DNA of 64,000 bases from an uncultured Anaerolineae bacterium (GTDB lineage: Bacteria > Chloroflexota > Anaerolineae > Anaerolineales > Villigracilaceae), in assembly GCA_903822545.1 (NCBI GenBank), contig CAIJPN010000029.1, forward strand, positions 1 to 64,000. Direction: 5' to 3'. The notes under the pieces were generated by a model. That model did no database searches. It saw only the letters and a program-made list of their open reading frames with translations, and was not told where the DNA came from. The translations under genes and the position numbers were made by a program. The first letter of the stretch is position 1, and each line of letters begins with the position of its first letter. Shown here piece after piece: positions 34,597-42,762 of the stretch.

Positions 34597-34638
34597 GACA
34601 CATATTACCTGCCTTGGGGGAGACAGGTAATATGTGTC
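34597..34638 (-). repeat. Perfect 15-bp inverted repeat between WXG100 and kinase genes
   Basis: Arms 34597-34611 and 34624-34638 are exact complements with a 12-base loop. In transcript direction it follows the last small secreted-protein gene and precedes the pseudokinase gene; there is no T-run. It may act as an mRNA 3'-end stabiliser or partial attenuator giving more substrate than machinery mRNA. Confidence 0.7.
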
Positions 34639-34653
34639 AATATACCGGGGGAA

Positions 34654-34950
34654 TTAGCAGAATCGCCTGGAGCCTGACAAGTCGCCATCGCGATAGGCGC
34701 GGATAGCGCTCTGGATGTCGCCGGAAAGTTCGTGCATTTTCTGCGCAGCTTTCTGGACGTTGGGTTTGATGCGGTCAATGAAGGTGGCAACTGCGGCAGT
34801 TGCGCCGAGCGAGAGCCAGGCAGTGGCTTTCAAAACCAGGCTGAGCGCTTCAAGGGTTTTTGCAACGCCTTCGAGAATGCTGCCAAAGGTCTGGAAATCT
34901 TTGCTCATCTTCTCGACAGCGGGGATATCCATAAAGACTTCGTCTGTCAT
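34654..34950 (-). CDS. WXG100-like small helical protein without WXG motif
   Basis: 98 residues: two helices around a more hydrophobic centre (ILEGVAKTLEALSLVLKATAWLSLGATAAVATFIDRI), ending in SRRFC. Size, helical hairpin pattern and position in the cluster support the ESAT-6/WXG100 superfamily or a dedicated partner/chaperone, but the W-x-G turn is absent. Start ATG at 34950 with ggagaaacgg upstream. Operon member, 22 bp from the previous gene. Confidence 0.65.
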   Translation of the reverse strand: MTDEVFMDIPAVEKMSKDFQTFGSILEGVAKTLEALSLVLKATAWLSLGATAAVATFIDRIKPNVQKAAQKMHELSGDIQSAIRAYRDGDLSGSRRFC

Positions 34951-34972
34951 GTCCGTTTCTCCTTAATACCGT

Positions 34973-35302
34973 CTAGAAAATCCCGCCAAATATTTCAAGT
35001 AGCGAGTTGGCCTGTTGGGTGGCCTGTTGCACAGCCTGGGCCATCTGTTCTTGGGATTTCTTAATGCCGTTGGCAAAATTGGTATTGATACCCATAATAT
35101 TGACCAGCATCGGGATAACTTCGTCGGTCATTTCCTGGGCAAAGCGGTTGGCGCCTTCGCCTTTCCACATACCTGCCATGACCGCAGAAACCAGGGCGCG
35201 TAACGGGGCCGTCACGGCATCTTGGATAATATTAACCTGAGAGAGAATCTGGTTGATGATATCGCCGACAAGGTCTTCGACCCATTTAAACAATCCAAAC
35301 AT
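34973..35302 (-). CDS. WXG100-family secreted-protein candidate
   Basis: 109 residues; W46-K-G48 sits between two predicted helices, in MWKGEGANRFAQEM, the classic WXG100 turn followed by A-x-x-F. The N-terminus (FGLFKWVEDLVGDIINQIL) is more hydrophobic than usual. Likely exported by the linked FtsK/SpoIIIE-type ATPase, as a hetero- or homodimer. A ggaggaagcc site precedes the ATG. Confidence 0.8.
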   Translation of the reverse strand: MFGLFKWVEDLVGDIINQILSQVNIIQDAVTAPLRALVSAVMAGMWKGEGANRFAQEMTDEVIPMLVNIMGINTNFANGIKKSQEQMAQAVQQATQQANSLLEIFGGIF

Positions 35303-35317
35303 GGCTTCCTCCTGGGA

Positions 35318-35608
35318 TTAGAAATTGTTTCCGGCTGAATTATCGGCCTGGCGCATGTCGTTCATGGCCTGTTTGATGTCATTTGAAACTTCAGAGAACT
35401 TGCCACTGAGTTTGTTGACCTTGAAAACAAAAATATTCAGAGCCTGTACATAGGCTTCACCTGGAGGCCCAACCAGCGCGCCATTTTGCATTTGAGCGGC
35501 GATTTTCTGGGCAGTGGATGCGGTTTGTGCCAATCGGTCTGACACACCCTGGCAGTGGGCTGCCATTTCTTCCAGGGCAGGGTAATTTACACGGATTTGG
35601 TCTGACAT
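35318..35608 (-). CDS. WXG100-like protein with degenerate turn (LVG)
   Basis: 96 residues. It opens like its neighbours (IRVNYPALEEM) and has two helices, but the turn reads ALVGPPGEAYVQAL, with L45-V-G47 in place of W-x-G. Many WXG100 heterodimer partners vary the Trp, so it may pair with the canonical protein encoded immediately upstream (12-bp gap). Confidence 0.77.
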   Translation of the reverse strand: MSDQIRVNYPALEEMAAHCQGVSDRLAQTASTAQKIAAQMQNGALVGPPGEAYVQALNIFVFKVNKLSGKFSEVSNDIKQAMNDMRQADNSAGNNF

Positions 35609-35620
35609 TTTTCGCCTCTC

Positions 35621-35926
35621 TTATCCGATATTGCTGAAGAAACTCTTAGTGCCTTCATCGGCGCTATGGATGGTGTGAATGATCTGCTTGGCGACATTTC
35701 CGGCAATGTCGAGGGCCTGCACCATCCTGCCCATGGCGGGCAATACGGTGCCCTCCATCTCGTTAAAGAATTTATCTGCTCCCTGGCCAACCCATTGGTT
35801 GCCATGCAGACTTTCAACTTTCCCTTTGGTCTGCTGTAAGAGAGCCCGGAGCTCGTTCTCTTCCGATTGCATGAGTTTGATGATGTTTTCCATCTCATCA
35901 TAATTGACTTGAACAGTTCCAGCCAT
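35621..35926 (-). CDS. Canonical WXG100-family protein
   Basis: 101 residues; W45-V-G47 in NQWVGQGADKFFNEME, flanked by two amphipathic helices (VNYDEMENIIKLMQSEENEL and LPAMGRMVQALDIAGNVAKQII). The A-D-K-F-F stretch after the turn is typical. First gene after a long leader with its own promoter, and start with gaaaggatg context. Expected substrate of the type VII-like ATPase. Confidence 0.88.
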   Translation of the reverse strand: MAGTVQVNYDEMENIIKLMQSEENELRALLQQTKGKVESLHGNQWVGQGADKFFNEMEGTVLPAMGRMVQALDIAGNVAKQIIHTIHSADEGTKSFFSNIG

Positions 35927-36082
35927 TTTTCATCCTTTCCAGTGCATAGTGGATAATTCAATACATGCTGGTTTGACCATTTTCTTGATTCCTGACCAGC
36001 CAGGCACCAGGGAAAAACTTTGCGAGGTGGTGTTTTATTTTGTAAGCTGCAACCTCCTTACATTTTAGCAAACTACACTAAT

Positions 36083-36111
36083 ACTCTAGCATTTTTGTAA
36101 TTCAGAGTCAA
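36083..36111 (-). promoter_or_regulatory. Promoter of the WXG100-to-YukD operon
   Basis: On the minus strand TTGACT (36111-36106), 17-bp spacer, TAGAGT (36088-36083). It leaves a 5' leader of roughly 150 nt before the WXG100 gene at 35926; the leader carries an aaggaggt followed by a complementary acctc, so it may fold. The promoter separates the small-protein/machinery genes from the upstream WXG/vWA pair. Confidence 0.7.
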
Positions 36112-36201
36112 GTAGTCTTTTTTGGGGGCTTTTCCATCTCCGGCACAAATTGTGCAAGGGGATCAGCGAAAAGGCGCTATTTGAAATTGGCGTGGTAAAG
36201 A

Positions 36202-37095
36202 TCACTCATCCTGTTTGTCTTTGATGGCCTTTACGGCTGCGCCGACGGCCGCGCTGCCGACCAACCCGGCGGCCCCGGCCACAACCCCGCCGCTGCTATC
36301 CGGTGTGGGCTGGCTTCCACCTGTGGGTGGGGTGCTGCCAACGGGCGGTACTGCGCCGCCGCCACTGCCACCGCCGAAATCGTGATCGGGCAGGTTTTGT
36401 GCCCCGCCCGAAGCTGCACCGGCAAAGGCGTTTTGCTGCGGCCCTACCGAGCCTGTGCCCAGGCCCTGTAAATCACCCTGCATTCCCTGGCTGGAGCCAC
36501 CACCTCCTCCGCCACCTCCGCCTCCGCTGGCTTCGGGCGTGGTCTCGGGTGTTTCGGTGGCGGCCTGTTCATCTGGCCCCAGCGGTGTTTCAGATTGGCT
36601 GGGAACATCTGATCCAGCTGCGTTGGGTTGCGATGCCTGCCCGGCCTCGTTAAACTGACCAGCCCCAAAATCGTCACCGGGTTGACCGCCACCGGCAGCC
36701 TGCCCGGCCTCGTTAAATTTTCCGGCACCAAAATCTTCGCCAGCCCCGCCTGGCGGCCTGCCGCCAGGGATTGCGCCGAACATCCCGCCGCTAAAATCAC
36801 CTTTGGTGAAATTCCCGGCGGTATCCTGGTCAGCTTCGTGGATGATTTTCATAATTTCCAGCAGCTTATCCTGGGCCATATCGCACGCATTTGCCAGCCG
36901 TTTTAGCGCGGGCAGCAGTTCAACCTCCATTTCGGCAAAAAATTTATCGGCGGCCTCGCCGCTCCACTCGCCATGCAGGTTTTGGACTCGCTGGCGGGTG
37001 TCTGAGAGAATCTGAATGGTGTCGTCACCCTCATTGTTCAGGGTTTTTACGATTTTGTGCAGGTCATCGTAATTTAGCTGGATCATGTTTGACAT
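36202..37095 (-). CDS. WXG100 domain protein with long Gly/Pro-rich C-terminal tail
   Basis: 297 residues. Residues 1-100 are a WXG100 domain (W44-S-G46 in GEWSGEAADKFFAEME, close kin of the 101-residue neighbour). The tail contains two near-identical copies of DFGAG-[KQ]-FNEAGQA around residues 120-155, a run of ten Gly near 200, and ends in a hydrophobic AAGLVGSAAVGAAVKAI before a charged KDKQDE. It may be a large secreted substrate resembling PPE/LXG logic, with a repeat tail instead of a toxin domain. 12 bp after the vWA-FHA gene. Confidence 0.82.
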   Translation of the reverse strand: MSNMIQLNYDDLHKIVKTLNNEGDDTIQILSDTRQRVQNLHGEWSGEAADKFFAEMEVELLPALKRLANACDMAQDKLLEIMKIIHEADQDTAGNFTKGDFSGGMFGAIPGGRPPGGAGEDFGAGKFNEAGQAAGGGQPGDDFGAGQFNEAGQASQPNAAGSDVPSQSETPLGPDEQAATETPETTPEASGGGGGGGGGGSSQGMQGDLQGLGTGSVGPQQNAFAGAASGGAQNLPDHDFGGGSGGGAVPPVGSTPPTGGSQPTPDSSGGVVAGAAGLVGSAAVGAAVKAIKDKQDE

Positions 37096-37107
37096 TTTTT
37101 TGCTCGC

Positions 37108-39411
37108 TCAGCTGAGATCAAATCGGATGATAACGTTTGGCCCAAGCCCAATGGCGGTGCCGCTTGTCAGCAAGACGGGCTGGCCGGGGGGAATGCGCTG
37201 GTTGTTGATGCGAGTTCCATTGCTGCTGTTCAGGTCTGTAATGAAATAAACTCCTTTGGCTGCATCATAAGTGATTTGGGCGTGCTTGCGTGAGATGTTG
37301 CCTTCCTGGATGATCAACTGCCCTTCGGCCCTGCCGATGACGAATGGGATTTGCGCCACCGGGATGGCTCCGCGCGGGATGACCGCCCCGGTAGCCTGGA
37401 TGACCGTTATGGAAGCAGTTTTCTGGCTGGGGCTGGCATAGGCTACCATCGTTGCTCCAGCGCTGGCATCTTCGGCGATCAGGGTAGCACCTGCCGGGGG
37501 TATGGGAGCCACTGCCGGGGCGGAAGGTGGCGCTGGCGGCCTGGGGTTTGAATCTGCCTGGGCTGGTGGTGTTCGCCCACGCGTGGCAGGAATCGGCTCA
37601 TCCGCAATGGGTATGACCGGCCCGCCGGATTTTTTCCCATCTTTCAGCTTCCCACCCATGCGCCCCTGCAAAACTGGCGTGCCGCTGAGTGATTTTTCGC
37701 GCGAGGATGTATACATCATGAACCCAACCACCACGGCGATAATGGCGACGATCATGAACAGGATGATGGGGGAGGCGATCAGCGCGGCGATGGCGATGGC
37801 GATGTAGTTGGGCGATTTGCGGGTGTAGCTGATGCCTTCATATTGCGCGGTGGAGTAGACCTGGTTGTTTTTGCCCAGGGTGCGCACGATGATGGTGTAT
37901 TTTCCGGTTGGTACTTCGCTGTCAGCTAGCGCTACAGTCACGTTTCCGGCTTCGCTGCCAGGGGGCGGGCTGGTGAAATCGGAACCGCTCACTTTGGTGC
38001 CGGTGTTTTCATCCACCAGCCAGCCATCGAAGCCACCGATCAGGTTGAGTTGGCTGGTGGTGACGGTGAGCACAAGGTCATTGTCTTTTTGGGCGACGGC
38101 CTGGATGGCGAGTGAGGGCAGGTCGGGGGCAAAGGTGAAATCGTGGATCAGTTCCTGGAAGCTTTTTCCATCGTTGTCTTTGAACCAGGTGAAGAGGGTC
38201 TGGTCGGTTTTGCTCACTGCGATCATGCGCAGTTCGTAGTCACCGCCGATTTTTAGTTTGTCGGTGGGGATGTTGTAGGCTTTTTGTTGGGCGACATCAT
38301 CGAACTGGTATTCGGCCACTTTTGAGCCGGCTTTGACATCCCAGATGGCGATTTTGATATATTGCACCAGTTCGGAGGATGTCATGGCGAGTTGAATGTC
38401 GTAGGTCTGGCTTTCTGGTTGGAACTGTAACCCGACAAGTTGTCCGTTAACCGGGCTGGGCGGGCCGGGGTAGTCGATATTTGATTCGATTGTGAAGGCC
38501 TGGCTGAGGCTATCCTGGTCTTTGCGGTTGAGGGTTATCACCACCTGGTTTTTGCCGCGTTTGGGGTAGATCAGGGCTTCGATCATCCATTGGGCCTTCA
38601 GGCCGTCCATGATGTTCTGGAAGGCCTGGGCCATGTTGCCTTCTTTTTCGATGGCTGAGAAGCCGCCGGTGCTGGCTGCCAGCCCTTTGAGTTCGACATC
38701 GTTTAGCGCAGATTCTTTGAAGGATATGCCGATGGTGTTGATGGGGATTTGGGTGCTTTGGGCAAAATCGGAGAGTTCTTGAAAGCTATGTTTGCTGCAT
38801 GGTTTCCCGGCGGCGGTTTCATCTTTGCCATCGGTAAACAGGATGATGGCGCGGCGTCCGGGCGGGGCTTTTTGCAGGGCTTCGGCGGCGCTGTAGGCGG
38901 CATCATACAGGCACGTGCCTTTGTTGGCTACTTTGTACTGGTCGATGGCAAAGCTGACTGCCGGGATGTTTTGGGTGAAGTCCTGGATGAGTTTGATGTC
39001 TTCGTTGAATTGCACCACGGAGAAGAAGGCGTTGTCGGGGGTGTTGTTGAGGGCTTCTTTGGCGGCTTTTTTCAGGTTTTCGGCGGCTCCACCCATACTG
39101 CCGGAAGCATCCAGTACCATGACGATGTAGATGGGTACATCTGGTTTTTTGAATTCGGCTGGGGCGCTGAAGTTGGTTTGGGGTAGTGCGATTTCTGCGC
39201 TGGTGATGCCCGTATCGGTGATTGGCAGGCTGGTTTTGGGGTCGTAGATGTTGAAGTAAACCTTCAAGATCATTGCATCGGGGGTTTCGAGGGTGGTAAC
39301 CAGGCTCGTGCGAATTTCCCAGCCGGTTTGGGCCAGGACTTCTGTGACCGGGGAAGCTATGAGGGCGATCATCAAGGTTGCGAATAGCAAGGTCTTCAGG
39401 GTACGGTGCAC
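37108..39411 (-). CDS. vWA-FHA membrane protein of the type VII-like locus
   Basis: 767 residues from the GTG at 39411, which follows ggaggctcgc; this start gives a proper signal peptide (TLKTLLFATLMIALIASPVTEVLAQ). Next comes an extracytoplasmic von Willebrand A domain with MIDAS DASGS (VMVLDASGSMGG), beta-rich domains to about residue 525, one or two helices at 532-565, a Pro-rich cytosolic linker with VIPIADEP, and a C-terminal FHA domain (FVIGRAEGQLIIQEGNISRKHAQI, LNSSNGTRINN). It links the outside to phospho-dependent assembly inside, and may form the scaffold for the machinery. Confidence 0.87.
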   Translation of the reverse strand: MHRTLKTLLFATLMIALIASPVTEVLAQTGWEIRTSLVTTLETPDAMILKVYFNIYDPKTSLPITDTGITSAEIALPQTNFSAPAEFKKPDVPIYIVMVLDASGSMGGAAENLKKAAKEALNNTPDNAFFSVVQFNEDIKLIQDFTQNIPAVSFAIDQYKVANKGTCLYDAAYSAAEALQKAPPGRRAIILFTDGKDETAAGKPCSKHSFQELSDFAQSTQIPINTIGISFKESALNDVELKGLAASTGGFSAIEKEGNMAQAFQNIMDGLKAQWMIEALIYPKRGKNQVVITLNRKDQDSLSQAFTIESNIDYPGPPSPVNGQLVGLQFQPESQTYDIQLAMTSSELVQYIKIAIWDVKAGSKVAEYQFDDVAQQKAYNIPTDKLKIGGDYELRMIAVSKTDQTLFTWFKDNDGKSFQELIHDFTFAPDLPSLAIQAVAQKDNDLVLTVTTSQLNLIGGFDGWLVDENTGTKVSGSDFTSPPPGSEAGNVTVALADSEVPTGKYTIIVRTLGKNNQVYSTAQYEGISYTRKSPNYIAIAIAALIASPIILFMIVAIIAVVVGFMMYTSSREKSLSGTPVLQGRMGGKLKDGKKSGGPVIPIADEPIPATRGRTPPAQADSNPRPPAPPSAPAVAPIPPAGATLIAEDASAGATMVAYASPSQKTASITVIQATGAVIPRGAIPVAQIPFVIGRAEGQLIIQEGNISRKHAQITYDAAKGVYFITDLNSSNGTRINNQRIPPGQPVLLTSGTAIGLGPNVIIRFDLS

Positions 39412-39540
39412 GCGAGCCTCCAGGTGATAAGATAAAAATAGTCTGAATTGCATAAAAATTATAGCAAGTTCCGATAACATTTTCTAGTGGGTAGCGCCCC
39501 CGAAGCCGTTATAATGTTTTTTTGGGTGCTGATACTTCAA

Positions 39541-40512
39541 ATGAAAAAACTTCGCGGGATTTTGGTTGGGATTTGGCTGGTTAATATGCTGGTCTGCCTG
39601 GGGGTGGCAGCAGCTTTTTATAATGGGATGCCAGCTCCGGCCCCGATTGAGGAGGCTAATCAGCAGGTGGATGCTTTTATCCACCCGAACCAGCCCACGC
39701 GCACCAAACGTCCCACTATCACCCCGATTCCCCCGCCTACCCAGAGAGCCACCATCACACCTTTCCCTGCGATGACCCGGCCACCGACCACTACGCCGCT
39801 GGTGCTGCCGCCCGCGCACCTGATGGTGATTGGCCAGTCGGTGGAAGGACGCAGCCTGGAAGTGTATCGTTTTGGCAGCGGTGAGCGTAAAAAGCTGATC
39901 GTGGCGGGCATCCATGGCGGCTATGAATGGAATACGGTGGCGCTGGCTGAGGAGCTGATCGCTTATGTTGACGCGAATGATGGGATTATCCCTTCGGATA
40001 CCAGCCTGTATATCCTGCACAACCTGAATCCGGATGGATATGCGCGCAAAAAGGGTATCGATGGTCGCGCCAACGCTAATAACGTGGACCTGAACCACAA
40101 CTTTCCCTATAACTGGCAGCTCGATTGGAGCCGCGATGGCTGTTGGGCCTGGCGCACACTGACCGGTGGCAGCGAGGGCGGCTCGGAGCCGGAAACACAG
40201 GCGCTGATGGCTTTCATCGATAAAATTGGGCCGGAGGCCATTATCAGTTATCACAGCGCGGCCCTGGGGATTTTCCCCGGTGGCAACCCGGAGTTCGCGC
40301 CATCGGTGCGGCTGGCGGAGGCGGTTGCCCGCGTGAGTGATTACTCCTATCCGCCCATCGACACCGGTTGCGATTACACCGGCAACCTGACGGATTGGGC
40401 CGCCAACACGCGCGGTATCCCGGCGATTGATATTGAGTTGACCAATCACCGGGATACCGATTTTGAGCAAAATTTGCGCGTTTTAGGGGTGTTTATAAGC
40501 TGGAATCCGTAA
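39541..40512 (+). CDS. Membrane-anchored M14-type carboxypeptidase-like protein
   Basis: 323 residues from ATG at 39541 (an upstream in-frame start is less likely). One anchor helix (GILVGIWLVNMLVCLGVAAAFY) and a Thr/Pro linker precede the peptidase domain. Zinc-site segment is IHGGYEWN, with the H and E spaced HxxxE rather than the usual HxxE; NPDGYARKKG, NNVDLNHNFPYNW and SYHSA are family-like, and DIELTNH holds the catalytic-Glu position. Likely trims peptidoglycan stem peptides or proteins on the outside. Divergent from the vWA-FHA gene. Confidence 0.82.
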   Translation: MKKLRGILVGIWLVNMLVCLGVAAAFYNGMPAPAPIEEANQQVDAFIHPNQPTRTKRPTITPIPPPTQRATITPFPAMTRPPTTTPLVLPPAHLMVIGQSVEGRSLEVYRFGSGERKKLIVAGIHGGYEWNTVALAEELIAYVDANDGIIPSDTSLYILHNLNPDGYARKKGIDGRANANNVDLNHNFPYNWQLDWSRDGCWAWRTLTGGSEGGSEPETQALMAFIDKIGPEAIISYHSAALGIFPGGNPEFAPSVRLAEAVARVSDYSYPPIDTGCDYTGNLTDWAANTRGIPAIDIELTNHRDTDFEQNLRVLGVFISWNP

Positions 40513-40650
40513 CGTATCTGTTTTCTGGGTTTTGAGCGTTTTCTCAATGAGACACCGGGAACCTTGTTATCCCCACAAAGCACAGTCAGGTTCTCTTGTG
40601 GTGCGACGCACAACGACTTTAAGCCAGCCCTGTGGAGCACATCTCAGGTG

Positions 40651-40679
40651 TTGACTTTAATGTCAGACAAGTCCATAAT
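40651..40679 (+). promoter_or_regulatory. Promoter of the amidohydrolase-CYTH gene
   Basis: TTGACT at 40651-40656, 17-bp spacer, CATAAT at 40674-40679, about 40 bp before the ATG at 40722, with aaaggag as ribosome site. Confidence 0.7.
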
Positions 40680-40721
40680 TAGACAAAGCAGCCCTGAGAC
40701 CACATTGTAAAAGGAGACTGA

Positions 40722-42692
40722 ATGACCCAAAAAGTTGACACTTTGTTCGTCAATGCCCATGTCCTGACCATGGACGAACCCATGAACCAGTATCGCAACG
40801 GTGCGGTCGCCGTCAGCGGAGATAAAATCGTGGCCGTCGGCTCCGAAAGTGAGTTGAAAAGCCAGTTTGAATCCACGGAGATTGTCGATTGCGGCGGGAA
40901 AATCCTGATGCCGGGGTTGGTCAATGCCCACACCCATGTTCCCATGACACTGCTGCGCGGCCTGGCCGACGATCTGCGCCTGGATGTCTGGCTGATGGGC
41001 TATATGATGCCGGTTGAGCGCGAATTTGTCTCACCTGATTTTTGCCGCCTGGGCAGCCTCATCGCCTGTGCCGAATTTATCAAAAGCGGCGTCACCAGCT
41101 TCGCCGACATGTACTATTTCGAAGAAGATGTCGCCAAAGCCACCGCCGATGCTGGTTTGCGAGCCGTGTGCGGCCAAACGGTGCTCAAATTCCCCACACC
41201 CGATGCCAAATCGTATGAAGATTCGCTGGCCCTGGCGCGCGATTTCATCATCCGTTGGAAAGACCACCCGCTGATCGTCCCGGCAGTTTCGCCGCACGCC
41301 CCATACACCTGCACCCCCGAGATTTTACGCGCCACCGCCCAACTGGCGGTGGAATTTGATGTTCCGTTGCACACGCACATCGCCGAGACTGCTTTTGAAG
41401 TCGAAAACATGCGCAACGAAAACGGCATGCCGGTCGTGCCCTACGTCAAAAAGCAGGGATTGTTCGAGGCCAAAGTCCTGGCGGCGCATTGCGTCCACAT
41501 CGACGAGGGCGAAATGCGCACCCTGCTCCATGCGGGCGCGGGCGTGGCCCATAACCCGTCGTCTAATCTCAAGCTGGCCTCGGGCTTTGCCCCGGTAACC
41601 AAAATGCTCGAAACCGGCCTGAACGTGGGGATCGGCACCGATGGCCCGGCATCTAACAATGACCTGGATATGTTCGAGGAAGTGCGCCTGGCGGCGTTCC
41701 TGGCCAAAGCTGCCTCCAACGACCCAACTTCGCTGCCTGCTCCCCAGGCCTTAACCATGGCCACCCGCCTGGGCGCGCGCGCCCTGCACATTGGTCACCT
41801 GACCGGCTCGCTCGAACCCGGCAAACGCGCCGATATCATCCTGGTAGATATTGACCCGCTGCACAACTCCCCGCGCTTTGAACGCGACCCGAACAACGCC
41901 TACGCCCAAATCGTCTATGCCGGGAAATCGACGGATGTTACCGATGTAATGGTCAACGGCAAATGGCTGATGCGCTCTCGCAAATTGCTCACGCTGGATG
42001 AATCTGCCCTGTTGCAGGCTGCCGCTGGCTACGCCAAGAAAATTGATTCTTTCTTGATGGCGCGTGAACAATCAGTGTTATCCAAACTCATCGCGCTCGG
42101 CGGTTCGATGGAGGAGGAGAGCTTCGAAGTGCAGTTGAAAGTCAAACTGGTTGAACCGGCCAAAGTCCAGAATTCGGTCAAATCGCCCGAATTGGAAATC
42201 CTGTACCAGCGTCATTATCGCCAGTATGATACCTATTTTGAGTTCAGCGACCCAACACAAGGACGCCTGCGCTACCGCGAAGACGATTTTGTAGATGTCA
42301 AAGGCAACGTGACCAACGTCCGGGCGCGGCTGACGCTGATTGGGCAGAACGCAGGCGAGTTTGAAGAAGATGTGCTGCTCTCGCGTTCGCGTTTCCTGGC
42401 CCCGGCAGCCCAAACCTTGCGCTTTTACCGTGAATACTTCAAGCCGGTGAGTGAAAAAGTGGTCGAAAAAGACCGCCTGCGCTGGCATGTCAAATTCAAA
42501 GGCGAGGAGTTTTTCATCAACCTTGATAGCTTCGAAACCCCCAAACTGGGTACTTTCCTGGAGATCAAAAGCCGCACCTGGAGCCGCAAAGACGCCAAAA
42601 TCAAGGCCGCCCTGGCGCTGGAACTGGTCAACCTGCTTGGCGCTGGCGCTGGTGAACACCTGACCCGCGATTATGTGACCCTGGCCGGGTAA
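40722..42692 (+). CDS. MTA/SAH deaminase-type amidohydrolase fused to a CYTH domain
   Basis: 656 residues in two domains. Residues 1-450 are an amidohydrolase (NAHTHVPMTLLRGLADDLRL; metal ligands HTH, later H in THIAET and AAHCVH, and the D of GTDGPASNNDLDMFEE) close to 5'-methylthioadenosine/S-adenosylhomocysteine deaminases. From about 463 a CYTH-like domain follows: EVQLKVKL (ExExK-type start), QYDTYFEFSD, GRLRYREDDF, EKDRLRWHVKF, INLDSFETPKLGTFLEIKSR. CYTH proteins bind triphosphates with Mg2+ (thiamine-triphosphatase/adenylate-cyclase type). The fusion is unusual. Followed by a terminator; no operon partners. Confidence 0.85.
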   Translation: MTQKVDTLFVNAHVLTMDEPMNQYRNGAVAVSGDKIVAVGSESELKSQFESTEIVDCGGKILMPGLVNAHTHVPMTLLRGLADDLRLDVWLMGYMMPVEREFVSPDFCRLGSLIACAEFIKSGVTSFADMYYFEEDVAKATADAGLRAVCGQTVLKFPTPDAKSYEDSLALARDFIIRWKDHPLIVPAVSPHAPYTCTPEILRATAQLAVEFDVPLHTHIAETAFEVENMRNENGMPVVPYVKKQGLFEAKVLAAHCVHIDEGEMRTLLHAGAGVAHNPSSNLKLASGFAPVTKMLETGLNVGIGTDGPASNNDLDMFEEVRLAAFLAKAASNDPTSLPAPQALTMATRLGARALHIGHLTGSLEPGKRADIILVDIDPLHNSPRFERDPNNAYAQIVYAGKSTDVTDVMVNGKWLMRSRKLLTLDESALLQAAAGYAKKIDSFLMAREQSVLSKLIALGGSMEEESFEVQLKVKLVEPAKVQNSVKSPELEILYQRHYRQYDTYFEFSDPTQGRLRYREDDFVDVKGNVTNVRARLTLIGQNAGEFEEDVLLSRSRFLAPAAQTLRFYREYFKPVSEKVVEKDRLRWHVKFKGEEFFINLDSFETPKLGTFLEIKSRTWSRKDAKIKAALALELVNLLGAGAGEHLTRDYVTLAG

Positions 42693-42732
42693 TATTTGGG
42701 GTGAAAAGCGAGCTTTTTCACTCTAAAAAGAG

Positions 42733-42760
42733 TGGGGCGAGATGCAATCTCGCCCCATTT
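42733..42760. terminator. Terminator between convergent genes
   Basis: Perfect 11-bp stem (42733-42743 and 42747-42757), tri-base loop, T-run on the + strand; lies between the amidohydrolase-CYTH gene and the convergent lipase-like gene. Confidence 0.88.
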
Positions 42761-42762
42761 TG

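Noticed and set aside
39412-39480. Upstream ATG starts for the vWA-FHA gene
   Set aside because: The GTG at 39411 has a strong ggagg site and produces a normal signal peptide; the longer forms put charged residues before it.
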